Source: Trueperaceae bacterium (GTDB taxonomy: Bacteria > Deinococcota > Deinococci > Deinococcales > Trueperaceae). Taken from it: a stretch of 33,514 nucleotides of DNA. The notes under the pieces are model-generated. The model worked only from the letters and a program-made list of their open reading frames with translations, was not told where the DNA came from and searched no databases. The position numbers were made by a program, and so were the translations under genes. Shown here in pieces: positions 17,448 through 23,982 of the stretch. Location of the stretch: positions 1-33,514 of the forward strand of contig JACCWH010000040.1 of the NCBI GenBank assembly GCA_013697735.1. The letters run 5' to 3'. Each line of letters opens with the position of its first letter. Position 1 is the first letter of the stretch.

Positions 17448-17653
17448 CGGGACCGGAGGGACGCGCGACACGCTGGTGGCTCGAGGGCGGGGACGAGCAG
17501 TGTGACACGTGTCTCGCCTTCCACCACGTCGAGATGGAGGTGCGCTGCGAGGCCTGCGACGGTCCCTACTGTCGCTCGTGCATCGCCGAGGTGCGTCGGG
17601 AACGTCTGCTGCTGCTGTGCGCCTCGTGCGCAGCCGACGAGGCGGACTCCTGA
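17444..17653 (+). CDS. Small Cys-rich zinc-finger-like protein in the NHEJ operon
   Basis: A 69-residue protein with four Cys-containing pairs: CDTC, CEAC, CRSC and CASC, plus an adjacent His-His in AFHHVEM. The spacing (CX2C-X14-CX2C-X4-CX2C-X14-CX2C) resembles a B-box or cross-brace zinc finger binding two zinc ions. The tail is acidic and there is no signal or membrane segment. Its ATG overlaps the ligD stop by four bases (ATGA) and its TGA overlaps the ku1 ATG by one base (TGATG), so the frame is locked between two real genes and probably translated by coupling. A role as an accessory or regulator of end joining, or simply a DNA- or protein-binding finger, is inferred from position only. 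Confidence 0.75.
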   Translation: MTGPEGRATRWWLEGGDEQCDTCLAFHHVEMEVRCEACDGPYCRSCIAEVRRERLLLLCASCAADEADS

Positions 17654-18432
17654 TGGCGGCGAGGGCGATGTGGAAAGGGATCGTCACGTTCGGAGACGTG
17701 CGCGTACCGGTGAAGCTCTACGCCGCGATCGAGGACCGGACGTTGCGCTTCCGACTCCTCGATCGCGCCACGAAGACACCGGTCGTGCAGTCGCTCGTGC
17801 AGAGCGACACCGACTCGGTCGTCCCATACGAGGCCACCCGTCGCGGCTTCGTGACCGACGAGCAGGAGGTGGTCGTACTCGACCCCGACGAGCTCGCGAG
17901 CCTCGAGCCGGACGGCTCCCGCACGATCGAGGTGGTGCGCTTCGTACCGCCCGAGGCCATCGACCACCGGCTCTACGATCGTCCGTACTACCTCGGTCCG
18001 GACGGAGGCGCCGGGCCGTACGCGGCGCTCGCTCGAGCGCTCGCCAGGAGCGAGCGGGAGGGGGTGGCTCGCTGGGCGATGCGAAAGAAGGAGTACGTCG
18101 GTGCGCTCCGACTGCATCGCGGCTACCCGATGCTCGTCACGCTTCGGCATGCCGAAGAGGTGGTGAGCCTCGAACGGGTCGAGCGCCCGAAGGGGAAGCC
18201 GCTCGACGACGCGCAACTCGCGATGGCGCGGCAACTCGTGGGGATGCTCGAGGCGCCATTCGAGCCGACGTCGTACCGCGACGAGTATCGTGGGCGCGTC
18301 GCCGAACTGATCGAGGCCAAGGTTCGCGGGCAGACGCCGACGGCACCGAAGCCGCGTCCGAGGCCCAAAGCGCGGGATCTCGACGGCGCGCTCCGGGCTA
18401 GCCTGCGCTCGGCGGGGGACCACCGTGCCTGA
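17653..18432 (+). CDS. ku: Ku protein 1 (NHEJ end-binding)
   Basis: A 259-residue bacterial Ku, forming part of a ring that threads onto broken DNA ends and recruits LigD. The start is typical (ARAMWKGIVTFGDVRVPVKLY), followed by the beta-barrel core with YEATRRGFV, VVLDPDEL, FVPPEAIDHRLYDRPYYL and the bridge-forming region around WAMRKKEYVGAL. The C-terminus is short and basic/proline-rich (PKPRPRPKARDL), the region that in bacterial Ku contacts LigD and DNA. The first residues of the product begin at ATG 17653, sharing one base with the zinc-finger stop. The gene ends eight bases inside ku2. Core features are complete. Confidence 0.95.
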   Translation: MAARAMWKGIVTFGDVRVPVKLYAAIEDRTLRFRLLDRATKTPVVQSLVQSDTDSVVPYEATRRGFVTDEQEVVVLDPDELASLEPDGSRTIEVVRFVPPEAIDHRLYDRPYYLGPDGGAGPYAALARALARSEREGVARWAMRKKEYVGALRLHRGYPMLVTLRHAEEVVSLERVERPKGKPLDDAQLAMARQLVGMLEAPFEPTSYRDEYRGRVAELIEAKVRGQTPTAPKPRPRPKARDLDGALRASLRSAGDHRA

Positions 18433-19426
18433 AGCGGCGGGTCGCGAGGAAGCCGACGCCCGTCGCGCGCGACCGCTCTGGTCGGGGAACGTCGCGTTCG
18501 GGCTCGTGACGCTACCCGTGGAGCTCTTCCCGGCGAACCGCACCGCGCGCGTCTCGTTGCGGATGGTCGACGAGGCGGGGGCACCACTCTCGCGGCGCTA
18601 CTTCGACGCCGACGGTAAGGCCCTCGAGGACGACGACATCGTGCGCGGCTTCGCGCTCGCCGACGGCGAAGGGTTCGTGCTCGTGGAGGACGAGGAACTC
18701 GAGGCGTTGGCGCCGGAGCGATCGCGCGAAATCGATCTCTCGAGGTTCGTCGACCTCGACGAGATCGACCCGGCCTACTTCGATCGCGGGTACTTCCTCG
18801 CGCCCGATCGCGGCGCGCTCAAGGCGTATCGCCTGCTGGCGAGGACCATGGAGGAGACCGGTAGGGCGGGCATCGCGACCTTCGTGATGCGCGACAAGGA
18901 GTACCTCGTGGCGATCATCGCCGACGACGGCATCCTTCGGGCACAGACGCTGCGCTTCCATGACGAACTCCGCACGCCCGACGACGTCGGTCTCCCCGAC
19001 CTCGAGACGCTCGACGCCGGAGACGAGGAGGTCGCTGCCATCGAGCGTGCCATCGTGGCTGCCGCTGCAGAGGAACTCGACGAGTCGCTCCTGCGCGATC
19101 GAGCATCCGCGCGCCTCCTGGCACTCGTGCAGGAGAAGCTCGGGGCACGCGATGACGTCGTGAAGCTATCACCCGAGGCTGCGGAGGCGCCCGGTGCAGC
19201 GGCCGAGGTCGACCTCATGCAGGTGCTGAAGGAGCGACTCGCGCGTGACGACGAGGCGACGGGGCCCTCCGACGCATCCGCGCCCGGTACGGATCGTCAC
19301 GACCTCCAGGTGATGACGAAGGCGGCGCTGTACCGACGCGCGCAAGAGCTCGAGGTACCAGGGAGAAGCAGCATGACGAAGGAGGAGCTCGTGGCAGCGC
19401 TCGAGCGGACGAGCGAGGGAGGGTGA
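18425..19426 (+). CDS. ku: Ku protein 2 with SAP-like C-terminal tail
   Basis: A 333-residue second Ku paralogue starting at GTG 18425 inside the end of ku1, behind GGGGGA. It has its own Ku core (LWSGNVAFGLVTLPVELF, YFDADGK, VRGFALADGEGFVLVED, YFLAPD, FVMRDKEYLVAI), clearly diverged from ku1 rather than a recent copy. After an acidic stretch (DDEATGPSDASAPGTD), the last 40 residues (about 293-330) form a SAP/Rho-N-like helix pair: MTKAALYRRAQELEVPGRS, then MTKEELVAALER. Such a tail is known in longer bacterial Ku proteins and is expected to bind DNA. With ku1 it may form a heterodimer instead of the usual homodimer. Confidence 0.95.
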   Translation: MPEAAGREEADARRARPLWSGNVAFGLVTLPVELFPANRTARVSLRMVDEAGAPLSRRYFDADGKALEDDDIVRGFALADGEGFVLVEDEELEALAPERSREIDLSRFVDLDEIDPAYFDRGYFLAPDRGALKAYRLLARTMEETGRAGIATFVMRDKEYLVAIIADDGILRAQTLRFHDELRTPDDVGLPDLETLDAGDEEVAAIERAIVAAAAEELDESLLRDRASARLLALVQEKLGARDDVVKLSPEAAEAPGAAAEVDLMQVLKERLARDDEATGPSDASAPGTDRHDLQVMTKAALYRRAQELEVPGRSSMTKEELVAALERTSEGG

Positions 19427-19462
19427 CCGACCGTCGATGGCGCCAGTCGGAATGCCCCAGCC

Positions 19463-19981
19463 CTACTCGGCGACGTCCCGCGGTGCGAAGTTCACGAGGC
19501 GCACGGCGCGACCGTCGTTGTCCTCGTACTCGCCGTGGCGCTTGATGACCACCTGCATGCTCACGTCCTCGACCACTTCGTTCTGGTTCGCCTCGACCAT
19601 CGAGCCGGCGAACGTCGTCACGGAGCCTTCGGGAAACGTTTCGCGGAGTTCGTCGAGCGTCGCGGTCTCGTCGGCGGGGCGCCAGCTACCGTCGGCATCG
19701 GCGAGGGCCCCACTCGCGTCGCGGACGCGAGTGATGATGCCGAGCCCTTCGAGGCGACCGAGCACTGCCGGGCGAAGCTCCGGAGGTTCCGGATCGTCGC
19801 CGCTGCGCCGTTTCGTCGCCTTCTCCGGCGCCGCCCGTCGCACGTCATCGTCGTCGGCGGCTGGCGGTTCGTGCGGCACCTGACCTGATGCGCCCGCGTG
19901 GGGGTCGACCGGCGTGTCTGGGTGGGTCGTCGGGTCGTTCAGCGCCACCTGGTCGTCTCGTTCTCGTCTCGATTCGTTCAC
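19463..19981 (-). CDS. Unrecognised 172-residue protein
   Basis: The N-terminal third is polar and low-complexity (many Asp, Pro, Arg; ATKRRSGDDPEPPE), probably disordered. A folded C-terminal part follows from about residue 70 (LGRLEGLGIITRVRDASGA, LDELRETFPEGSVTTFAGS) and ends in a strand pair (MQVVIKRHGEYEDNDGRAV). It has no Cys, signal peptide or membrane helix, so it is cytoplasmic. The GTG at 19981 is chosen because GGAGG lies six bases upstream; the open frame before it covers a hairpin and is not needed. It is convergent with the NHEJ operon, its stop being 37 bases from the ku2 stop. I recognise no family and propose no function. Confidence 0.6.
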   Translation of the reverse strand: MNESRRERDDQVALNDPTTHPDTPVDPHAGASGQVPHEPPAADDDDVRRAAPEKATKRRSGDDPEPPELRPAVLGRLEGLGIITRVRDASGALADADGSWRPADETATLDELRETFPEGSVTTFAGSMVEANQNEVVEDVSMQVVIKRHGEYEDNDGRAVRLVNFAPRDVAE

Positions 19982-19990
19982 GGGAAACCT

Positions 19991-20058
19991 CCGTCTGCCG
20001 CCAGACGGCGCGCGACCGCCGGGCACGTGTCACGATCGGCACTCCACACGATGTGGAG
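19991..20058 (-). promoter_or_regulatory. Structured leader of the 172-residue protein gene
   Basis: Two perfect short hairpins precede the GTG start. The first is CTCCACA (20042-20048) with TGTGGAG (20052-20058), three-base loop. The second is CCGTCTG (19991-19997) with CAGACGG (20002-20008), four-base loop, whose arm takes in the first two G of the GGAGG ribosome site. A TATAGT (20075-20070, leftward) would place transcription just upstream of both. This could modulate translation, or either repeat could be a protein-binding site. Confidence 0.4.
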
Positions 20059-20128
20059 GCCATGAGAGCACTATAGGGAGCGACGGACACCCTTTCGTGG
20101 TCAGCGGACACGGCTGATGCTGATCGGG

Positions 20129-20134
20129 TAGGGT
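20129..20134 (+). promoter_or_regulatory. Candidate -10 box for a leaderless message
   Basis: TAGGGT lies only five bases before the ATG at 20140. No ribosome site is otherwise visible there. This is the arrangement of leaderless genes, which are common in Deinococcus. No good -35 box is seen. Confidence 0.3.
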
Positions 20135-20139
20135 CGTTC

Positions 20140-20793
20140 ATGGCTGGTTGTGTCGGCGTTCGACGACCCTCGACCTCCGTGTGCGGCATACTCGTCGGCA
20201 TCGTCGCGACCTTCGGCGCCTTCGCGCCCGCGCAGGATGCTACCTGGTTCGAGCGGCCCTTTTCCGTCGTGCTCGAGAGCACGCTCCCGGACGGTCGCAC
20301 GTCGTCCGGCGCGCTCCACGTGGGCGACTTCGCCATGCGCCTCGAGACCGTCGAGGACGAGATCCCTTTCGTCGTCCTCTACGAGTTCTCGGCCACGCGC
20401 GTCATCATGCGCATGCTCGACGCCGTGAGCACGACGGTGTTGCGGTTCGACTTCGATCTCGGCGACGTCGTCGAACTCGACGTGCTGCTCATGGGCGCCA
20501 TCACGCTGGCGCCCGAGCACTCGGCGCACCCGTGTCAGGCGAACCCGGACCAAGCCGATTGCACGTTCGAAGGTTTCGACGAGATCGACGCGACGGTCAC
20601 GGAACGATGGTCGGTCGTGCTACACGACGGCTTCGGATTCGAGGAGAGATTCACGCTGTGGCACGACGGAGACCGCGACGTCGTACGCCGCCTGTCGTAC
20701 CCAGACGGGTACGTGATCGACTTCGTGCGCTATGAGTTCGCGCCCCAGAGCCCGATGCTCTTCGACGTGCCGGATGCGTACGAGGCGCGTTGA
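20140..20793 (+). CDS. Exported protein of unknown function
   Basis: A 217-residue exported protein. A signal peptide (RRPSTSVCGILVGIVATFGAFAPAQ) ends in an Ala-Gln cleavage site. The mature part reads as a series of beta strands: FSVVLESTLPDG, ALHVGDFAMRLE, FVVLYEFSATRVIMRMLDA, VLRFDFDLGDVVELD, RDVVRRLSYPDGYVIDFVRYEF. This repeated pattern resembles an all-beta lipid- or ligand-carrier fold such as LolA-like or DUF4412 proteins, but the match is by eye and weak. Two Cys (HPCQA and ADCTF) could form a disulfide. No catalytic motif is visible. It diverges from the 172-residue protein gene and is followed by the oxidoreductase on the same strand. Confidence 0.65.
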   Translation: MAGCVGVRRPSTSVCGILVGIVATFGAFAPAQDATWFERPFSVVLESTLPDGRTSSGALHVGDFAMRLETVEDEIPFVVLYEFSATRVIMRMLDAVSTTVLRFDFDLGDVVELDVLLMGAITLAPEHSAHPCQANPDQADCTFEGFDEIDATVTERWSVVLHDGFGFEERFTLWHDGDRDVVRRLSYPDGYVIDFVRYEFAPQSPMLFDVPDAYEAR

Positions 20794-20858
20794 ACGACTC
20801 GCGCGAAACCGGGAGTCCGGCGCGTACGTCGCCGGCTAGGGTGGTGGAGGAGGTACGG

Positions 20859-21716
20859 ATGGGGACCACACGGATGGGATCCACGACGATCGGCGTGCTG
20901 CACCCGGGCGCGATGGGTGCGGCGGTCGCTCGGACGCTGCGTAATGGCGGTCACGACGTCGTCTGGGCGTCGGCCGGGCGCGGTAACGCCACGCGGGACC
21001 GTGCGGATCGTGCCGGCCTTCGTGACGTCGGGAGTGTGCACGAACTCTGCCGCGTCGCCACGATCGTGATGAGTGTCTGCCCCCCACATGCAGCGTCCGA
21101 CGTCGCACGCGACGTGCTCGCTGCCGGGTTTCACGGCACCTTCGTCGACGCCAACGCCATATCTCCCGAACGAAGCTGCGCCATGGGTGAACTCGTCGAA
21201 GGAGCGGGTGCGTCGTTCGTCGATGGTGGCATCATCGGGGTACCGCCCGAGCGGCCCGGCGCCACATGGCTCCATCTCTCCGGTGCGCGAGCGCCGGAGG
21301 TGGCTGCTGCTTTCATTGCGGGCCCACTCGAAGTGGAGGTGGTGAGCGGACGAGTCGGCGACGCTTCGGCAATCAAGATGTGCTTCGCCGCCTACACGAA
21401 GGGCTCGACGGCGCTGATCGCGACCACGTTCGCCGCCGCCCATCACCACGGCGTTCTCGAGCAGTTGCGCACGCAATGGGACCGCGTAGATCCTGACTTC
21501 TTCGCGGCCGGCGCCGAAAGAGTGAGGCGCGCCACGGCGAAAGCGTGGCGCTTCGAGGGAGAGATGCGTGAGATAGATGCCACGATCGCCGGCGCTGGGG
21601 CACCGGCGGGTTTCCACGCTGCCGCTGCGGTCGCCTATGGGCGACTGGAGCGCTTCAAGGACGACCCGCAGCCTCCGGATCTCGAAACGATCCTAGCGGC
21701 GCTCCTCGGCTCCTGA
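20859..21716 (+). CDS. 6PGDH-like NAD(P)-dependent oxidoreductase (DUF1932 type)
   Basis: A 285-residue enzyme of the beta-hydroxyacid dehydrogenase/6-phosphogluconate dehydrogenase group. The Rossmann domain starts IGVLHPGAMGAAVA, with HPGAMG replacing the usual GXGXMG, followed by VMSVCPPHAA and VDANAISPE. FVDGGIIGVPPERPG is the hinge region. The C-terminal helical domain (SAIKMCFAAYTKGSTALI, HHHGV) matches the DUF1932 family and keeps the catalytic-position Lys. The ATG at 20859 is preceded by GGAGGAGGT, an ideal ribosome site, so upstream codons back to TTG 20790 are excluded. The substrate is not known. It stands about 65 bases after the exported protein and may be co-transcribed. Confidence 0.85.
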   Translation: MGTTRMGSTTIGVLHPGAMGAAVARTLRNGGHDVVWASAGRGNATRDRADRAGLRDVGSVHELCRVATIVMSVCPPHAASDVARDVLAAGFHGTFVDANAISPERSCAMGELVEGAGASFVDGGIIGVPPERPGATWLHLSGARAPEVAAAFIAGPLEVEVVSGRVGDASAIKMCFAAYTKGSTALIATTFAAAHHHGVLEQLRTQWDRVDPDFFAAGAERVRRATAKAWRFEGEMREIDATIAGAGAPAGFHAAAAVAYGRLERFKDDPQPPDLETILAALLGS

Positions 21717-21739
21717 GCCTCGGCGCCTGAGCGACGGGC

Positions 21740-22081
21740 TCAGAGCTTGCGGGCCAGGAAGAGTCCGAGCGCGAAGCCGACGCCCATCGTGATGAGCGCC
21801 GATGCGACCGGCTTCTCCTCGACCTGATCCTTCACGCTCTCGAATACGTCGTGACCCCGTTCCATGACCACGTCCGATGCGTCGTGCATCACGGAGCGCA
21901 TGCGATCGGTGCCCTCTTCGAGAACACCAGCGGCGGCGCCCTTCATGCTCTCCACCGCGTCGCTGGTCACGTGGCGTGCTGCGCTCCCGCCTCGGCGAGT
22001 GATTTGACGTAGGTCGCCTTGTAGTCGATCGAGATCCTTCTTCAGGCCGGCGATGTCTCGGCGTACTTCTTTCGTCGTCAT
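21740..22081 (-). CDS. DUF883/YqjD-ElaB-like membrane-anchored helical protein
   Basis: A 113-residue protein. A long amphipathic helix or coiled coil (KEVRRDIAGLKKDLDRLQGDL, then Ala/Asp/Val-rich helix to about residue 88) ends in a short C-terminal membrane segment, SALITMGVGFALGLFLA, with a basic tail RKL. This is the plan of the ElaB/YqjD/DUF883 group, inner-membrane tail-anchored proteins linked in E. coli to ribosome binding in stationary phase and to stress. EEKPVASALITMGVGFALG matches the family end. The ATG at 22081 follows GAGGAG. The second, related gene lies 70 bases upstream on the same strand, so the two are probably an operon. Confidence 0.82.
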   Translation of the reverse strand: MTTKEVRRDIAGLKKDLDRLQGDLRQITRRGGSAARHVTSDAVESMKGAAAGVLEEGTDRMRSVMHDASDVVMERGHDVFESVKDQVEEKPVASALITMGVGFALGLFLARKL

Positions 22082-22151
22082 GGTACTCCTCGTTTCAGTG
22101 GCTCGGGTGGTGACGTCGTTCCGTCCGCCGATGTGAGCGCGATCGCCCGCC

Positions 22152-22502
22152 TCAGCGTCGGCTCGCGAGCACCCACCCTACGAGGACACCGATGCCGAGC
22201 GCGGTGAGGGTCGAGGTCATCGGCTTCGATTCGATCTGCTCCCTGACCGTTCCCGCCACCTCACGAGTCTTGGCCTCGACCGCGTCCGAAGCGTCGTGCA
22301 ACGTCGACGCGGCACGGCTCGCACCCTCTTCGATTGCATCCTTCGCCTTCGACGTCGCGTGCGAGGCAGCCTCGGAAGCGTGGGCTGCGGCGCCCTTGGC
22401 TGCCTCTCCACCCTTTTCGGCGGCGCGGCGCATCTCTTCCTTGGCCCGGTCGGCGTCGTTCATGGCCTGTCCGGCCTTCTTTTCGTAATCGCGTGTGGAC
22501 AT
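22152..22502 (-). CDS. DUF883-like protein with LEA-like Ala/Lys/Glu helix
   Basis: A 116-residue paralogue of the next gene in the operon. The first 60 residues (AADRAKEE-type Ala/Lys/Glu repeats such as EEMRRAAEKGGEAAKGAA and SHATSKAKDAIEEGAS) resemble late-embryogenesis-abundant or apolipoprotein-like amphipathic helix. A shared module follows, STLHDASDAVEAKTREVAG, paralleling SVMHDASDVVMERG in the partner. A C-terminal membrane segment (LTALGIGVLVGWVLA) and SRR tail complete it. It is tail-anchored, probably in the cytoplasmic membrane. The ATG at 22502 follows GGAGGAGACATC. A possible -10, TACCGT, is near 22600. A desiccation or stress role is inferred. Confidence 0.82.
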   Translation of the reverse strand: MSTRDYEKKAGQAMNDADRAKEEMRRAAEKGGEAAKGAAAHASEAASHATSKAKDAIEEGASRAASTLHDASDAVEAKTREVAGTVREQIESKPMTSTLTALGIGVLVGWVLASRR

Positions 22503-22646
22503 GATGTCTCCTCCGTCAAGGTTCGTCCTCGTCTGGGGATTCCTCCACGTGTGGGGTTCCTTCGTGAGGACGTCGACTCTCTGGCACGGTAGCGCGCTCT
22601 TCGTCGGTGGCGCGGTGACGCACGACCACGGTATCGACCGCCGCCC

Positions 22647-23864
22647 TCAGGCGAACCACGGTGCCACGCGCTCGGCGAGGTGGTCGCCGATGGCGAGCGA
22701 CGCGGTCGCCGCCGGTGAGGGCGCGTTGAGCACGTGCATGGCACGATCCGTTTCGACCACGGCGAAGTCGTCGACCAGACGACCGTCCCGTCCGACGGCC
22801 TGCGCGCGTACCCCTGCTCCCCCACGTCGCACGTCGCTGATCGTGAGTTCCGGCACGAGCGTCCGCAAGGAGGCGACGAAGGCGGCCTTGCTGAACGAAC
22901 GGTAGTACTCGTAGGCGCCGACGCGCCAGAAGCGACCGGCGAGCTTCCAGAAGCCGGCGTACGCCATCGATTCGAGCAGGTCGCGAGGTCGGATGACGCC
23001 GTGTGAATACCCTTCGCGCGCGAGCGCTAAGACCGCGTTCGGCCCCGCCTCCACCTCGCCGTGGACGGTGCGGGTGAGGTGCACCCCCAGGAACGGCAGC
23101 TCCGGATCCGGGACCGGGTAGATCAGCCCGCGCACCAGGTCGCTCCGCTCCTTCGAAAGGAAGTAGTACTCACCGCGAAAGGGGACGATCTGGACCTCGG
23201 GCGTCGCTCCGCTCATGCGCGCCAATCGATCCGCGTGGAGGCCGCCACAGGTCACGAGCCGCCGAGCAGTGAGCGTCGGGCCCGACGTGGTGACGCGGAC
23301 ACCGACGCCGTCATCGGCGATCGCCGTGACGGTAGCTCCGAACTCGATCCGCACACCGCGCGAACGCACCACGTCGGCCAGGGCCGCGGAGATCTGAGCG
23401 TAGTCGACGATGGCGGTGTGCGGTGAGTGGATCGCGCGGAGCCCGGCGGCGTGCGGTTCGATCTCGCCAAGTTCATCGGGTTCGATCATGCGCAGGCCGG
23501 GCACGCCGTTGCGTGTACCGCGCTCGAGCAGCGCGTCGAGGCGCGGGAGTTCCTCGTCGCGTGTGGCGACGATGACCTTGCCGACCTCGTCGTAGGCGAG
23601 GCCGTGCTCGCGGCAGAAGTCACGCAGGCGAACCACGCCGTCCACGCACAGCCGGGCCTTCAGTGATCCGGGCGTGTAGTACACGCCGGCATGCACCACC
23701 CCGCTGTTGTGCCCCGTCTGATGTCGCGCCACGCCCGCTTCCTTCTCGAGCATCACGATGCGGAGATCGGGGTGGCGCGCCGTGAGCGCGTAGACGGTCG
23801 CGAGGCCGACGATCCCGGCACCGACGACGACGACGTCGGCCTCGTTGCCGCCCGGTGACGTCAC
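22647..23864 (-). CDS. lhgO: L-2-hydroxyglutarate oxidase-like FAD enzyme
   Basis: An FAD-dependent oxidoreductase of the DAO superfamily closely resembling LhgO, which oxidises L-2-hydroxyglutarate to 2-oxoglutarate and feeds electrons to the membrane quinone pool. The FAD loop is VVVVGAGIVGLATVY at the N-terminus, then MLEKEAGVARHQTGHNSGVVHAG, the family fingerprint. RRLVTCGGLHADRLA and VPFRGEYYFL are in the middle, and RRGGAGVRAQAV and HVLNAPSPAATASLAIG at the end. About 405 residues from GTG 23864, the usual family length. An ATG at 23927 would add 21 Arg-rich residues, but it overlaps a TATCAT -10-like box (23931-23926) and lacks a ribosome site. GTG 23879 is also possible. Confidence 0.9.
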   Translation of the reverse strand: MTSPGGNEADVVVVGAGIVGLATVYALTARHPDLRIVMLEKEAGVARHQTGHNSGVVHAGVYYTPGSLKARLCVDGVVRLRDFCREHGLAYDEVGKVIVATRDEELPRLDALLERGTRNGVPGLRMIEPDELGEIEPHAAGLRAIHSPHTAIVDYAQISAALADVVRSRGVRIEFGATVTAIADDGVGVRVTTSGPTLTARRLVTCGGLHADRLARMSGATPEVQIVPFRGEYYFLSKERSDLVRGLIYPVPDPELPFLGVHLTRTVHGEVEAGPNAVLALAREGYSHGVIRPRDLLESMAYAGFWKLAGRFWRVGAYEYYRSFSKAAFVASLRTLVPELTISDVRRGGAGVRAQAVGRDGRLVDDFAVVETDRAMHVLNAPSPAATASLAIGDHLAERVAPWFA

Positions 23865-23982
23865 GTCACGGCGCGCCACGAAGGCGCGTCGAAGACGGGG
23901 AGTGCAGAGGATCCGTCGATGGCGCATGATAGCGCGCCGTTCGTATCGTGAGCGGGCCCGGCGGGCGGCAGCGGGGCGCCGT

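Noticed and set aside
21727-21743. CTGAGC/GCTCAG hairpin as a terminator between convergent genes
   Set aside because: Only six base pairs, no T-run, and it includes the stop codon of the DUF883 gene.
23865-23927. ATG 23927 as the LhgO start
   Set aside because: It overlaps a TATCAT box, lacks a ribosome site, and adds an Arg-rich stretch not seen in the family.
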